Counted from the first letter of the stretch, positions 24,201-33,217 are shown. The stretch is 64,000 bases of DNA from Asterias amurensis (GCF_032118995.1 NC_092648.1:19930450-19994449); one strand, 5' to 3'. Notes: generated from the letters alone by a model not told the origin. Translations and numbers: made by a program.

Positions 24201-26557
24201 ATATAATTATATAATTCTGACATTTTGTACTGCTTTGCCTTTTCTTGCAGGATTGTTGAGATTTACAGCAGAAGGTTACAAGGTAATTTATACCAAATGC
24301 CCTTTTTTTTTTTTTTATTTAACCCTTGGGAAACAGGTCACTGTTCATTCATATCGCATTTGACCTATTGAAAGAAAAACCCAATAAGCCATAAAGTATG
24401 ACCCCCTTTTATTGTTGTCTGAAATGTAGCATGTAATCATACATAATTTGATAGGGATGAAGTAATATAGAATCAATTTCTGCTTTTGCTGCAATTGGGA
24501 ATTTGTTGTACAAATAGATTTATGTAAGAAGTAGAGGGCATACTAAAACATATCACAGGCCCATCTTAAAGGATTTTTTCTGTTAATAAATGGTTTGTGT
24601 CATGACCTTTGTGTTTTATTTTGCCATCAGTTTTTGTTGGACTTGTTAGTTTATTTCACTATCATTTCATGGTTAACTTGCCCTTAGGGCTCTATAACTC
24701 TATGGTTATACTCTTCGTCTCTTCACAGTTCAAGAGCGACTGACCAAACAGATAGCTTTAGCCATGGTTGAAGCCATTGCTCCTGCCGGTGTTGCTGTGG
24801 TCATAGAAGCCACGTAAGTTACTTGGATTGTGAATGTAGAAATTTCTACCTCCATGCTTGTACACAAAGTTGTTTGTTCAAACCTCCCTGTGGTCATAGG
24901 TTGTAGTACTGCCCTTCCATGGTAAATCAGCCTAACCCAAAAATGTTGGATTCTTGTACAAGATAAATTCTGGGTAAATTGAAGGCATTTTATCCATGTC
25001 AAAAGTTCAAACTAATGTATTATGGATGTGAATATATCATGTATTATCAAAATTGGTTACACGTATTATGCAAATGTCAGGAAACATTTAAGTTATGATT
25101 GTAATGTTTTACTCAGATGTTTAATTTTAAGTAACTGTTCTCCTCCCTATAAGAGTGTACAGTACTTCTCCCTCTCAGTTTTCCTGTGTAAGATTTAGGC
25201 CATTTTAAAAAGTAATGTAATGTTTTTACTCCAAATTCTTAACTGCGTAACTGTTCATGTAATTCTGCTGCTGGCAGCGAATTTAATAGATTTTTAATAA
25301 ACCTTTGAATAAACCATTGAATAAATGATAAACCTCCATGCTTTTATACAAAGTTGTTTGTTCAAACCTCCCTGTGGTAATAATTGCAGTACTGCTCTTC
25401 AAGTACTTCAGTACTGCTAGGCAAAACAGCCTAACTAAAAAATGTTGGTTTCTTTTATGAAAAGAACCCTGGGTAAACTGAGGGCATTTTATCAATTTCA
25501 AATGAGTGTATACATCACATTTTATCAAAATTGGTTACTCAATAGTATGCAAATGTCAGAAAACGTAACGTGATAAACTAAATTTGTGTGTGTTGTATAT
25601 AATGCATAACACTTTTTTTCTGAAGTGGATCTAGGTCTGCTCTAACTTCTATGGGGATAGCATTTATTAAAACTTTTCAGTAAGGTAATTACAGCCAAGA
25701 ATTTCATAAAAGAAATCAACAATGTATGAATGGTAGAGCTCCTCCCTCAAAGAAATTCTCTCACCACATATGCCAACTCGCACTCAGGGCTGTATGCTTC
25801 TTTTTTGAAAGGGCAAGGGCACCAAGGCATTTTCTCTTTGGCAAAGGGCACCCTATGAGGAAATTGTTAGTTTCTACTGTAACATCGCCTCCGTTGCCTC
25901 CGTGAAGTATCAGGCCTGCGCACTCTTCGCTCTCCAACCAACTTCTTTTAACTGTCCCTTAAACAACCACTTTCAATGGAGATCGTGCCTTTTCTGTATC
26001 TGCACACACTCTCTGGAACTCTCTTTCTTTACATACCCAAGGTACAAAGTCTATGGACATTTTCAAAACATTGCTAAAAACCCACCTATTCAATATTTCT
26101 TATGACTGACTTTCTGGGTTTTGGGTTTTTTTTTTCCATTTATTTTTGCCTTCACGTTTATGTAAATCTGTTGTATTCGATGTACTCATATTTCTTTCTG
26201 AGCTACATTTTTAAAAATCTGTTTTGTTACTCTTGTTCGGTTTTTATGCTCTTCGGAATAAGTTTAGTCTTAGATAAATGGCATACACAAGTTTTATTTA
26301 CTATTTATGTTATAGCGTAACATGAGTAAGCTTAGAAACTGCTCTTATATGTTTGTTGACATTGTAATACTACACTTTGGTCGACCGCCAACCTTCACGT
26401 AAATTTTTCCCTCTCACCCTTTTTCTTTGACAGTCACATGTGTATGGTAATGCGAGGTGTGCAGAAACTGAATAGTAAGACCATCACCAGTACAATGCTT
26501 GGAGTGTTCAGAGATGATCCTAAGACGAGGGAGGAGTTCTTGTCGCTGGTTCACTGA
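9202..26557 (+). CDS. GCH1: GTP cyclohydrolase I (GCH1), six coding exons
   Basis: Coding exons are 9202-9547, 21907-22016, 22578-22633, 24251-24282, 24729-24813 and 26434-26557. All introns are GT-AG and phases match, giving 250 aa, the usual animal length. The enzyme converts GTP to dihydroneopterin triphosphate, the first and rate-setting step of tetrahydrobiopterin synthesis in the cytosol. The zinc ligands are visible: Cys142 and His145 in [10 protein letters not shown] and Cys213 in HMCMVMRGV. Recognisable blocks are [30 protein letters not shown] and [18 protein letters not shown]. The N-terminal 90 residues are low-complexity and poorly conserved, as in other animals. The start ATG at 9202 has A at -3. 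A polypyrimidine tract and AG at 9144 suggest the 5' UTR is spliced, so an upstream non-coding exon probably exists. Intron 1 is 12.4 kb and full of transposons. Identification is very secure. Confidence 0.97.
9597..9754. mobile_element. palindromic MITE in GCH1 intron 1
   Basis: Arms beginning GAGTCACACTGCAG and ending with the complement CTGCAGTGTGACTC flank inner arms containing GAGAACGCATTCT and its complement. It begins only about 50 bp past the exon 1 splice donor and is non-coding. Confidence 0.7.
9761..9938 (-). mobile_element. CAGGCCTG-ended MITE, copy 1
   Basis: Both ends are CAGGCCTG. The flanking hexamer CAGTAG occurs exactly on each side (9755-9760 and 9939-9944), a 6-bp target duplication. 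The interior carries AAAGGGCA and GGCACCAAGGCAATGACC, shared with the copies at 13645, 24002, 25794, 27263, 45382, 57300 and 60279. Confidence 0.8.
10605..10927 (+). mobile_element. element H, copy 1, opened by a MITE
   Basis: Outer segments GAGGACCAGTCAAA and GGTCCTGCTTGCTAGTCACT reappear in reverse orientation at 40421-40916. Here they are separated by the MITE 10665-10898; there by an R1 copy. That comparison defines H as an older repeat. It is non-coding. Confidence 0.6.
10665..10898. mobile_element. palindromic MITE, family CTGGGCCCAATTTCAT
   Basis: It starts CTGGGCCCAATTTCATA and ends with the complement TATGAAATTGGGCCCTG. It is inserted in element H. Family members are at 20354-20551 and 39271-39555, with fragments near 14030, 44440 and 53349. 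Confidence 0.75.
11537..11687. mobile_element. small MITE with AACGGCGAC ends, internal 42-bp duplication
   Basis: The left end TGCCATGTCCAAAACGGCGAC and the complement of the right end TGCCGAGTCCCGAACGGCGAC match apart from a few bases. Inside, TAGCTACAAGCTAGATGTGCG occurs twice in tandem. It lies inside the GTCGCCCC element. Confidence 0.6.
11690..12069. mobile_element. MITE with AAAG-TATGTCAGATTTTT ends
   Basis: The left end TTAAAGATACTATGTCAGAT is matched by the complement of the right end, TTAAAGAAGCTATGTCAGAT. The 380-bp body is AT-rich and non-coding. It is nested in the GTCGCCCC element, itself nested in an R1 copy. Confidence 0.7.
12187..12347 (+). repeat. two tandem copies of an 80-bp unit
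   Basis: TCAAGGGCCTA...GATGGGATAATAAGAAGGGCTA occurs twice, about 82 bp apart, within the GTCGCCCC element. It is a short direct duplication without coding content. Confidence 0.7.
13282..13837 (+). mobile_element. R1 element with CAGGCCTG MITE inserted near its end
   Basis: R1 begins TTAAAGGCAGTGGTATTGG and ends CTTTAA at 13837. Its 3' end is interrupted by the MITE 13645-13820, so R1 is the older insertion. Confidence 0.8.
13645..13820 (+). mobile_element. CAGGCCTG-ended MITE, copy 2
   Basis: Ends are CAGGCCTG on both sides. The hexamer GTGTCC flanks it exactly (13639-13644 and 13821-13826). Uninterrupted R1 copies have a single GTGTCC at this point, which confirms a 6-bp target duplication. 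Confidence 0.85.
14732..15101. mobile_element. palindromic MITE, family GGAACACATTGCCT
   Basis: The two halves pair: AAGATGTTTTAAAAGTAGAA on the left and its complement-like TTCTACTTCTAAAACATCTT on the right, meeting at a centre near ATGGCCGACCGTGTTAGTCG. Ends are TTAAAGGAACAC and GTGTTCATTAA. A partial copy lies at 30072-30210. Confidence 0.75.
15931..16124 (+). mobile_element. truncated R1 element
   Basis: Only the 3' part is kept, recognisable by CAGGTTTGTTATTTTATG and the TCTTTGACATTACCAAAAGT end. Confidence 0.65.
17315..17546 (+). mobile_element. internally deleted R1 element
   Basis: Both TTAA-flanked ends are present, but the central third of the family sequence is missing, leaving 232 bp. 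Confidence 0.7.
17640..17735 (-). repeat. repeat with GATCAGTATGCTCTGAT hairpin
   Basis: CTAAATGAGTT...GGTTCTGAAAAGAACC...GATCAGTATGCTCTGAT also occurs, diverged, at 49318-49410 and in part at 37698-37735. Read on the - strand, the 49-kb copy has CTGATCGAAACGTC, which resembles the 3' side of a hammerhead core. All copies here look degenerate. Confidence 0.45.
18650..18985 (-). mobile_element. DNA-transposon fragment, related to 36428-37077
   Basis: On the - strand this matches the left part of the 36.4-kb element, including CATGGAGGAAGGAAGAGAAG and a frame beginning [17 protein letters not shown]. The two copies share an open frame of about 65 codons, but nucleotide identity alone could explain that. 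Confidence 0.6.
20120..20205 (-). mobile_element. tRNA-derived SINE head, family D
   Basis: On the - strand, AGCTCAATTGGTGGAGCAC is an A box and GGTCGTTGGTTCAAACCCC a B box. It ends near TTCTTTGTTCAA. The 5' stem is degenerate, so a working tRNA is unlikely. Confidence 0.6.
20354..20551. mobile_element. MITE, family GGGCCCAATTTCAT, copy 2
   Basis: It starts GGGCCCAATTTCATAAAGC and ends GCTTTATGAATTTGAGCCC, an inverted pair with a few changes. The body contains the family phrase AAGCACAAAAACTTGCT. Confidence 0.7.
22038..22176. mobile_element. palindromic MITE in GCH1 intron 2
   Basis: Arms starting GTTATCACAC and containing ATACGGAAAAATATAGCGC and CCCATATCCAAC pair along nearly the whole 139 bp and close at a CGAGGCCGAAAGCCGAG turn. 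It starts 21 bp after the exon 2 donor. Confidence 0.75.
22180..22320. mobile_element. MITE with TTTATCTTCAAG ends
   Basis: It is bounded by ATTTATCTTCAAG and CTTGAAGATAAAC, inverted, and lies next to the previous palindrome. The pair may be parts of one larger element. Confidence 0.5.
23250..23375 (+). repeat. interstitial telomere-like TTAGGG tracts in GCH1 intron 3
   Basis: GCTAGGGTTAGGGTTAAGAT occurs at 23256 and again, longer, at 23338-23373, each preceded by a C-rich run and TGATG. The tracts are short and imperfect. Confidence 0.65.
24002..24160 (+). mobile_element. CAGGCCTG-ended MITE, copy 3
   Basis: Family sequence with slightly decayed ends. Flanks ATTCCT and ATCCCT match at five of six positions. 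Confidence 0.65.
24840..25580 (+). repeat. direct repeat of about 240 bp in GCH1 intron 5
   Basis: Segments 24843-25110 and 25325-25565 share ACCTCCATGCTT, AAAGTTGTTTGTTCAAACCT, ATCAAAATTGGTTAC and ATGCAAATGTCAG in the same order. They are diverged, so this is an old local duplication. Confidence 0.65.
25794..25918 (-). mobile_element. CAGGCCTG-ended MITE, copy 4
   Basis: It runs CAGGGCTG to CAGGCCTG, flanked exactly by CGCACT on both sides (25788-25793 and 25919-25924), a third 6-bp target duplication. It lies at the edge of a LINE remnant. Confidence 0.8.
25919..26430 (+). mobile_element. 3' remnant of a LINE (reverse-transcriptase C-terminus)
   Basis: From 25978 the + strand reads [20 protein letters not shown] and, further on, [12 protein letters not shown] before a TGA near 26107. 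This is the familiar C-terminal signature of CR1/L2-type LINE ORF2 proteins. The codons just upstream (RTLRSPTN, from 25919) are in another frame, so at least one frameshift lies between. The upstream RT domain is absent, so it is 5'-truncated. The tail ends within a few bases of GCH1 exon 6. Confidence 0.7.
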
Positions 26558-26845
26558 CATGGGGAGCACATCTTCCACCGAGTCTTCTTGATCTTTGTTT
26601 CTCTTCTTTCTTTTCTTTTATTCTCTCTTTGGGTGCGAGGGACGAGCTGTGGGGAAACTTTGAAGTTAAAGAGAATGTAGAATTGTCCGATGTTTTAAAG
26701 CTTTGATTGTGGTCCCTCCTTTTCAACAGAAGTGTTATTAGTCTACTAATAATCTGTATATAAAGCAAATATTTTTTCAGTATTAACCAGAGACTAATTA
26801 CATGGTTTATGGAATGTTATGAAAAATAAAATCACTCAATTGTGA
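26558..26845 (+). promoter_or_regulatory. GCH1 3' UTR with AATAAA signal
   Basis: The region after the GCH1 stop ends with AATAAA at 26825-26830, followed by a T/G-rich stretch. A segment of it (26720-26800) is duplicated at 27395-27480. Confidence 0.6.
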
Positions 26846-27262
26846 TTTGGAAATCAATGTTCGGACTAGAAACCAGGGGCGATTGTTTCAAAAGAGAAAG
26901 AAGCAGTCACTCCCTTTTTGTAAACCACATTGGTTTCTGTTTAATTAGGTTTTGGAGAAACTGCCCCATTGAACTGCTAACACGACGCACCATTTATTGC
27001 CCCTATTTGGGAGTCAAAAAGTTCACAAAGATCATTCACCTCCAAAGTAGTGCACTTGGTTGAGGTGCGTTCCATGTCTGCAAGGGGTCAAATACTTTTT
27101 TTTTTCATCTTGACCAGTATCCGTTTACAATTAATACTTGCCAATCAATCAATATTGACTAAAAAGGGACTTTGATTTGTTGGCATAGCGAGACAAAGGG
27201 ATGCGTCGGTCAGTTATACTGTACTATAGTGATTGAATTTATATATTTATCTGCCATTTATA

Positions 27263-27550
27263 GGCCTGATGCTTCATGGAGGCAATTGCCGCCATTGCCC
27301 CCTGATCATTGCCTTGGTGCCCCCTTAAACATTCCAATACAAAGTCTAAATTTCCTGTACTGTACACAAAAAAGAAATTGAATGAAGCCCCCCACTTTTC
27401 AACAAAAGTACAGACGATGTAATATAGCCTACTCGTAATCTGTATATTAAGCAAATATCTTTTCAGAGTTTGCCAGAGACTAAACACACAAAATTTATCT
27501 GTTTACACTAGAGAAAAAAAGGGCCCTTGCCCTTTCAAGAACAAAGCATC
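27263..27550 (+). mobile_element. CAGGCCTG-family MITE opened by about 90 bp of foreign sequence
   Basis: The left half (GGCCTGATGCTTCATGGAGG) and the right half (CCCTTGCCCTTTCAAGAACA) are MITE. Between them 27395-27480 resembles GCH1 3' UTR, sharing TTTTCAACA, TAATCTGTATAT, AAGCAAATAT and CCAGAGACTAA in order. Confidence 0.6.
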
Positions 27551-27922
27551 GGTTCTTGCGTTTGCAAGAAGGATTCAAGTTTGTCATTTGCATGTTTTGA
27601 TAATAAGAAAATGCCTTGAAAGACCCCCCCCCCCCCCCCACAGACCATGTTGTGCAACCAGCTCCACGTTTCCTTCTTGCCGTATAAAAATAAAAATTAG
27701 CCACTTGAACAATTGTTTCCCTCCATGTTGTCTTCCAAAAAAAACTCTATTTTACCATTAACAACTAAGACGTTGATATTTTGTATGGGTCCTGTGTGTT
27801 CAACCGTTTAGTATTTGAAACCTCTGTTGGGTTGTTGTGTGATCCTTGGAGAAAACAAACCATCATTATTTCTTCTAGTGTAACACGGCTTATGATGGAA
27901 ACCAGCTGAACGACCGAGTACA

Positions 27923-28050
27923 TGTGGCGTGGCTGAGTGGTCAATCGCCCTGGACTCAAGCTTTGGTGTTTCTGATCAGCAGAGTGTGGTTTTGAGGCCC
28001 AGTCAGCACACTTGTTTCCTTAAAGACACTTAATTATTATAGCTTCAAGT
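27923..28050 (+). mobile_element. tRNA-derived SINE, family A, truncated
   Basis: GTGGCGTGGCTGAGTGG matches a Pol III A box. The B box is degenerate (TGGTTTTGAGGCCC). It then follows the family phrase GACACTTAATTATTATAGCT. Confidence 0.65.
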
Positions 28051-28184
28051 AAAACACACAACTTGTAATTGATAAGCTGTATTGAACTGATGGTGGAGGA
28101 CTTCTGGACACTTTTGTACATTTAATATTGGTTGTTAGTAATCTCCACAGTTTAGAACTACTATACAGCAACTTCCAACACAAG

Positions 28185-28512
28185 TGACTCGCTCTGTGAA
28201 AATGGGTCAGATGTGTGCAATTTCAGGAATTGAGTTGTATGCATGGCTGAGTTACTCCCCTTTGAAATTAGCCACTACACCATTTTGTGTGAAAAACGAA
28301 TTACAAGTAAAATGATATTTTAAACTACCATTGTGTGCAAAAGGATACAACTTAGCCATTAAAGTATGATCAAAAAGTAAGTGTTCTAAAGGTTAACCAT
28401 GCAACTAAAGATCTTAAAAAGATTTTTTTTTTTTAATACATTTTCCTTAAAACTGTCCATAACTTAATATTGCATGGGGCGACATGTGACTCGTTTTCAC
28501 AGAGTGGGTCAC
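28185..28512. mobile_element. possible MITE with TGTGAAAA...TTTTCACA ends
   Basis: GTGACTCGCTCTGTGAAAAT and GTTTTCACAGAGTGGGTCAC are roughly inverted about 300 bp apart. The interior is AT-rich and non-coding. Confidence 0.4.
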
Positions 28513-29209
28513 ATAATTTTGATTTGATGCTCATTCAGTTACAGCCAATGTTACACTCATTGATACCTCTATTTTCACTTGAAGAGATCAAGTTTGTCTG
28601 CCATTGGTGGCACAAAAAAAACCACAGTTCTATATTGTTTGAGTCGCCAAAACTTCTCTAAGAGGGACTTTTATTGTGCAAAAAGTAATGTGAAATGTAC
28701 ATTTATTGAAGCTAAAACTGTGTAGGTTTTTTGTTGTTCCCTCCTGCCCTACAATATTGGGTACGAGCTGCATGTTGGTGCACTAAACACCTCGCCACAA
28801 ATTAAAAGATGCGTGACAATAATGGCATTCTTTGATATTAACTGTATAAAATAAGAACAAATCGTGCCTAACTTGTTATTAATAAAAGGGATGATTATTC
28901 GGTTTTGTCTTCTAAATTCATGGTCTTTCAAATTGTAAGAGTATTATTATCTGTTTGTTACTGACATAACGGTGACAATAGGGACCAAAATTGGTTTGAG
29001 TTATGATCAAAATGGTCTGAGGTAAGCTGTCGATAAAGACATTGAGTCAAAATTCTTCCATCTTCCGACTCTAGATACATATTGCTTAGATTACCGTGTT
29101 TCGCCATTCAACAGAAACTTTTAAGGACTCCAAAAATTGCAATGAAGTCTTTGTAACAATCATGTCACTTGTGTAACATACTGTACATATGAATCATGGG
29201 GCTAGTTCC

Positions 29210-29508
29210 TTTCTCAAACACAGACTGATCCGATTATTTATTAATGAAATATCTAGTCAATCACGAAGTGAAGATTGTACAAATCAAACACAAAACTGGG
29301 GCAAAAACAGGGCCTTCTGGAAACCCTTTCATATTGTTTTGCTGCATGCAATAGACATGGATGTATAAAGACAAAGATTCATATTCTTCACAGTTTTCCC
29401 CCAGTTTTGTGTTTGATTTGGTGGTGTCATAGAGCTACATGTAGATCTTCACTTCATGATTGGCTAGACATTTCATTAATAAATAATCAGATCTGTCTGT
29501 TTGAAAAA
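29210..29508. mobile_element. palindromic MITE, about 90-bp arms
   Basis: The arms contain GATTATTTATTAATGAAAT, AGTGAAGAT and CAAATCAAACACAAAACTGG and pair with their complements on the right. Ends are TTTCTCAAACA and TGTTTGAAAAA. The loop is about 80 bp. Confidence 0.8.
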
Positions 29509-29974
29509 ATAAATTAGTCTTTTGGGAGGAATTTGATTGACTTTTAGAGTAAAATGTTTGTGGTTAAAAGAGCTTTACAAAATAATTGCAACTGTAGTTA
29601 CATACACTGTATACTTATTCTTATTTTCTGTAGAGGGTGTTTACTTAGAATTTTGTAAGTATAGACTGGACCATTCAACTTATCTAAGAGGGGGAACAGA
29701 AACATTTTGTAGTGTTATTTCTTGAGTCATCTGTTCATTGCAGCAGGCTTCCAGATGTCTTGCTGACTATGATGTTACCATTATTTCTCCCCCTGCCAAT
29801 CAAACCTTTAGGCTCTCTGGCGAGCCAGTAACTTGTTGAACCTTCCTGTCAGTAGATAGTGTTACTAAACCTTCCTGCATAGATGTGTAAAATCTGGGGT
29901 TCTTCCCTCACGTAGTGGTTTTAAATGCCCTTGCTTAAAAAAACAGCTTTAAAGTCGCTAGTTGAACACTTGGC

Positions 29975-30510
29975 TAAAAGCTGGAGCCAGGGCTTAAGTA
30001 TTTGGGGCACTTTGTACTGGCCCAAAATTGCAGCCAGGGCTGCTGTTTTGCACTTCCTTTGAAGCAGTGTGTTAAAAGAACACGTTGCCTTGGATTGAAC
30101 GAGTTGGTCTATAACAAGCATTTCAAGTGGTTAGAAAGATGTTTTAAAAGTAGAATACAATGATCCACACAAGTATTACTCACAAATGCACGGTTTTCCT
30201 TTTACATTTTTGCACTACCCAAAACTAGAGACAGGGCTGCTGTTTGGAGCAGTATGCACTGGCCAAAACTATTTATCAGGGCTACTGCTGCATTGCAAAG
30301 CCTTTGCAGCAGTGTGTTTTGGCCAAAACTACACCTAAGGCTGTTTTTCGCAAAGCTGGCCAAAACTTCCAGTGTTTTGCAAAGCCTTTGCAGCTGGGCA
30401 TGTGTACTTTTCAAAGCGAGGAAACCAGGGCTGCTGTGTTGCAAAGCCTTTGGATTAAATGTGTACTCCGCCTAAAACTAGAACCAGTGCGTTTTGTTTT
30501 GCAAAGCTTG
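29975..30510 (+). repeat. minisatellite, about 60-65-bp units
   Basis: Seven to eight diverged units share GGCCAAAACTA, CAGGGCTGCTG and TTGCAAAGCCTTTGCAGC. The array is opened by a partial MITE at 30072-30210. Open frames on both strands come only from the periodicity. Confidence 0.7.
30072..30210 (+). mobile_element. partial MITE of the GGAACACATTGCCT family
   Basis: The left half of the family is kept, from TTAAAAGAACACGTTGCC to CGGTTTTCCTTTTAC. It interrupts the 60-bp minisatellite. Confidence 0.7.
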
Positions 30511-31219
30511 TGGATCAGCATTTTAAAATATTTCTGAGTAGTTGCTCGCGAAATTCAGCTGTGCAGATGTGCTTGACAATTCAAAGAAATTAGGCACAGT
30601 TTAAAACATGTCTGTTGAAACAAGTTTTTTTTTAAATCGTAACACTCTAAGAAATAAGTTTTATCATGTAGAAAGAATCTCAGTCTTAAATTTTCTAATT
30701 ATTTAAGAGCAATAACATCAGAGGGCAATAAATATTGATAAAATCCACCTTCATGGTAAATAGTTTACTTTTACGTTTGTCAGATATTTTAATTGTGTTG
30801 TGTGATGTAAATTATTAGTTTATGGTGCGATTGAAATAAACATTATGTTGTAACATGTCTATTTATAAAAAATGTGTTGTTTATTTTGTAGAATGTGATG
30901 TTGCTGTAATAGTGGTTTACATTGTTGTTATAATTTATTTTAAGATTTTTTTTCCCCCTTTGCTATAAGAACTTTTTAAAAAACAAAACTTTTGTACCAT
31001 TTCTAGACTAGGCCTATGTGTATTCAGTTTGCGGGAACACCATGTGTAGATAAGCACTAAGCTGTGAAAGTATGCTCCCCCAGAACTAAAATAGGGTACC
31101 TCAAACTGCAAAGTCGCTTTTGACAAATTTGTTGGCAGGACCCACCGTCAAAGGGTTTTAGGATTCAGCGAATAAAACAGATTATGCATTTACCATCATA
31201 TGCAAGATTAAGTGATTAT

Positions 31220-32040
31220 TTTGTATTAGCTGATGATTGTTGAGGGTAAGGCATGCCTGGATGGTATCTATTTTAATTGTTCTTTTCTGTGTAGGCCTAT
31301 AATCATTGTGTGGGATTAACGAAAGATCTTCCTGATCCAGTGGGTTTTATGTCACGACAGAATGATGAGGGTAGGCTTACCTTTTCTGTAGGCCATTGTC
31401 GCATGCAATTATGTCCTCTATGCAATACTATTGCATATGCAAAAATATCCGCCGGACGGTTTTGCATATGCAATCGTGTCCGCCAGGACGCTGCTGCATA
31501 ATGCAGTTGTGTCCGCCCGGACACATTTGCATATGCAGTTGTGTCCGCCCCTGTGCAAAACCGTCCTCGCAGTAAATTAACTGCCCTTGGTCGACGGCAC
31601 ACGTTCGCCATTTTTTAACAAGCTAAGTGCATGTCATGAATGACAAAGGAAATGTTCGGCCGTTGGGTATTCGCTGCAATCATAAAATATGTGAATATTC
31701 AATGCTGCACATACGCAGGTTCAGTGCATGCACGCTCGCTTACCGGGCGCACATACATATGGTTTTTGCATAGCCCCGGACACGATTGCATATGCAAAAG
31801 TGTCCGGAGCGGACAGTATTGCATGGCAGACACAATTGCATCTGACACCGTCTCCACTGTGTGTTATAATTTTTACTAGCTGATTGTCGTTTAGAGGCAT
31901 GGTATCTATTTTACTTGTAATATTTTATATGAGGCCTAGTAAGTGTGTCCTTTTAATCATTGTGTGGGATTAACAAAAGATCATCCTGATCCACTGAGTT
32001 ATTATGTCCACAGAGTGATGAGGGTATGCCTACTCATGGA
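31220..32040 (+). repeat. duplicated unit holding a TGCATATGCA / GTGTCCG palindrome array
   Basis: Two direct copies about 654 bp apart share TCATTGTGTGGGATTAAC and GATGAGGGTA (31300-31381 and 31954-32035). Between them are two clusters, 31400-31562 and 31770-31850, in which the palindrome TGCATATGCA (31432, 31463, 31528, 31787) alternates with GTGTCCG and its complement CGGACAC. ATTTGCAT octamers, the POU-factor site, occur inside. No reading frame or transposon end explains the pattern. Confidence 0.65.
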
Positions 32041-32204
32041 GAATATGCACGAATACCCGTCTGTGATTAGCTATTTGACTTGTTAGTGTGGTCCTTTATA
32101 TCACAGTTATATACACGGATCCTTGGGTTATGAATTTGTCTTCCATCATGGTTAAATCACAAAATAATGTGAGGGGGAAGGCTTTACCCGAAGCCCGTCT
32201 GCTT

Positions 32205-32340
32205 GTTAAATATCTCGAGTTAGTAACTATTCCTAACTTAGGATTAATCGAAGGTCTGCATGCTACAGTGCAGGGTTGGGACTCGTCCTAAGTCCTAAGA
32301 TTAGTCTTAAGTTAGGAAGAGTTTTGTGAAATCGACGGCA
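32205..32340. mobile_element. MITE, TTAGGA palindrome family, copy 2
   Basis: Arms CGAGTTAGTAACTATTCCTA and TCTTAAGTTAGGAAGAG end in TTTGTGAAATCGACGGCA, as in the copy at 35134-35307. The left end is decayed. Confidence 0.6.
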
Positions 32341-32927
32341 GATATGCATTTATCACCAACGTTATGCAAGAACGTGATAAGATAGCTGATTGGTTATTAT
32401 TTTGGGCGGCAAGAACTATTATCATTTACCCACGTGGACACAGTGCGGGAACGCATCTCGATATTCTATGAGTGAGGGCCCTAAAAAACCGGTTGGCAAA
32501 TTTTATAAGCAACTTAGTTGGGAAATTTTACTCTGCCTACAATAACAGTTAAGCTCGTGAAACTTAGACTGTTCCAGTGAAAATAAACGGGTACCTGTTT
32601 TTCCAAATATGGGAAATGGCGCTCGTCACTCTTCGGGCCCGCCCGCCTCTACCTAGACTGAAAGCTTTTATTATTTGAAGTTCCCCCAAAGATCCTTGAT
32701 ATAGTTATGTGTATTATCAAACAACATTATAATTTATAGAAAAATAGGGAAACATGAATTATCTGATGCGAGAATATAATACGGCTCGTTTCAACGGCGG
32801 CCGCTTTGGCTCAACAATTCGTAAAATAAACGCCCTGCTCCGTCCCCGTCCTTCTTGACATGCCTATTTTCTGATGGAAGAGGGCGCTATTAATTTTATG
32901 ATGTAAACAAGGGTCACTGAAGTGGCC

Positions 32928-32947
32928 ATGAACTGTTTACCTGGCAA
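32928..32947 (+). other. FANCL: candidate upstream first coding exon of FANCL
   Basis: ATGAACTGTTTACCTGGCAA is followed at once by a consensus splice donor GTAAGTATG. FANCL exon 1 at 34763 is preceded by TTCTTCGGTCAG, a plausible acceptor. Joined there, the frame runs MNCLPGK into MATKQNQ without a stop. The upstream ATG context GTGGCCATGA is good. Homologues do not need this extension, so it could equally be 5' UTR or chance. Confidence 0.35.
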
Positions 32948-33217
32948 GTAAGTATGCTTTTATTTAGCTCACTTTCATTATACAGTATTCATCCTATTCC
33001 TAGTGATGTTGGGCATCCTAATGACGTTTTAATGCTGCTTAATTCGGCAACGCCCTCTTTGTTTGGCGGGATCTTTAATTTTTTATTTTAAGTTTAGTTT
33101 TTGACATGTCTGGTGTAGTGTAGTGGTCTGTAAATACTGTTGTTAGTGGGCGGTAATCGTACTCGTAGGAGGTCCTGTTCTCGAGGTGTCCCTAAAATCG
33201 TGGCAAATCTTTTGGAA

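Noticed and set aside
30244-30537. Overlapping frames on both strands
   Set aside because: Produced by a 60-65-bp tandem repeat.
31310-31611. Overlapping frames in the TGCATATGCA array
   Set aside because: The palindromic motif yields open frames on both strands; no conserved protein feature.
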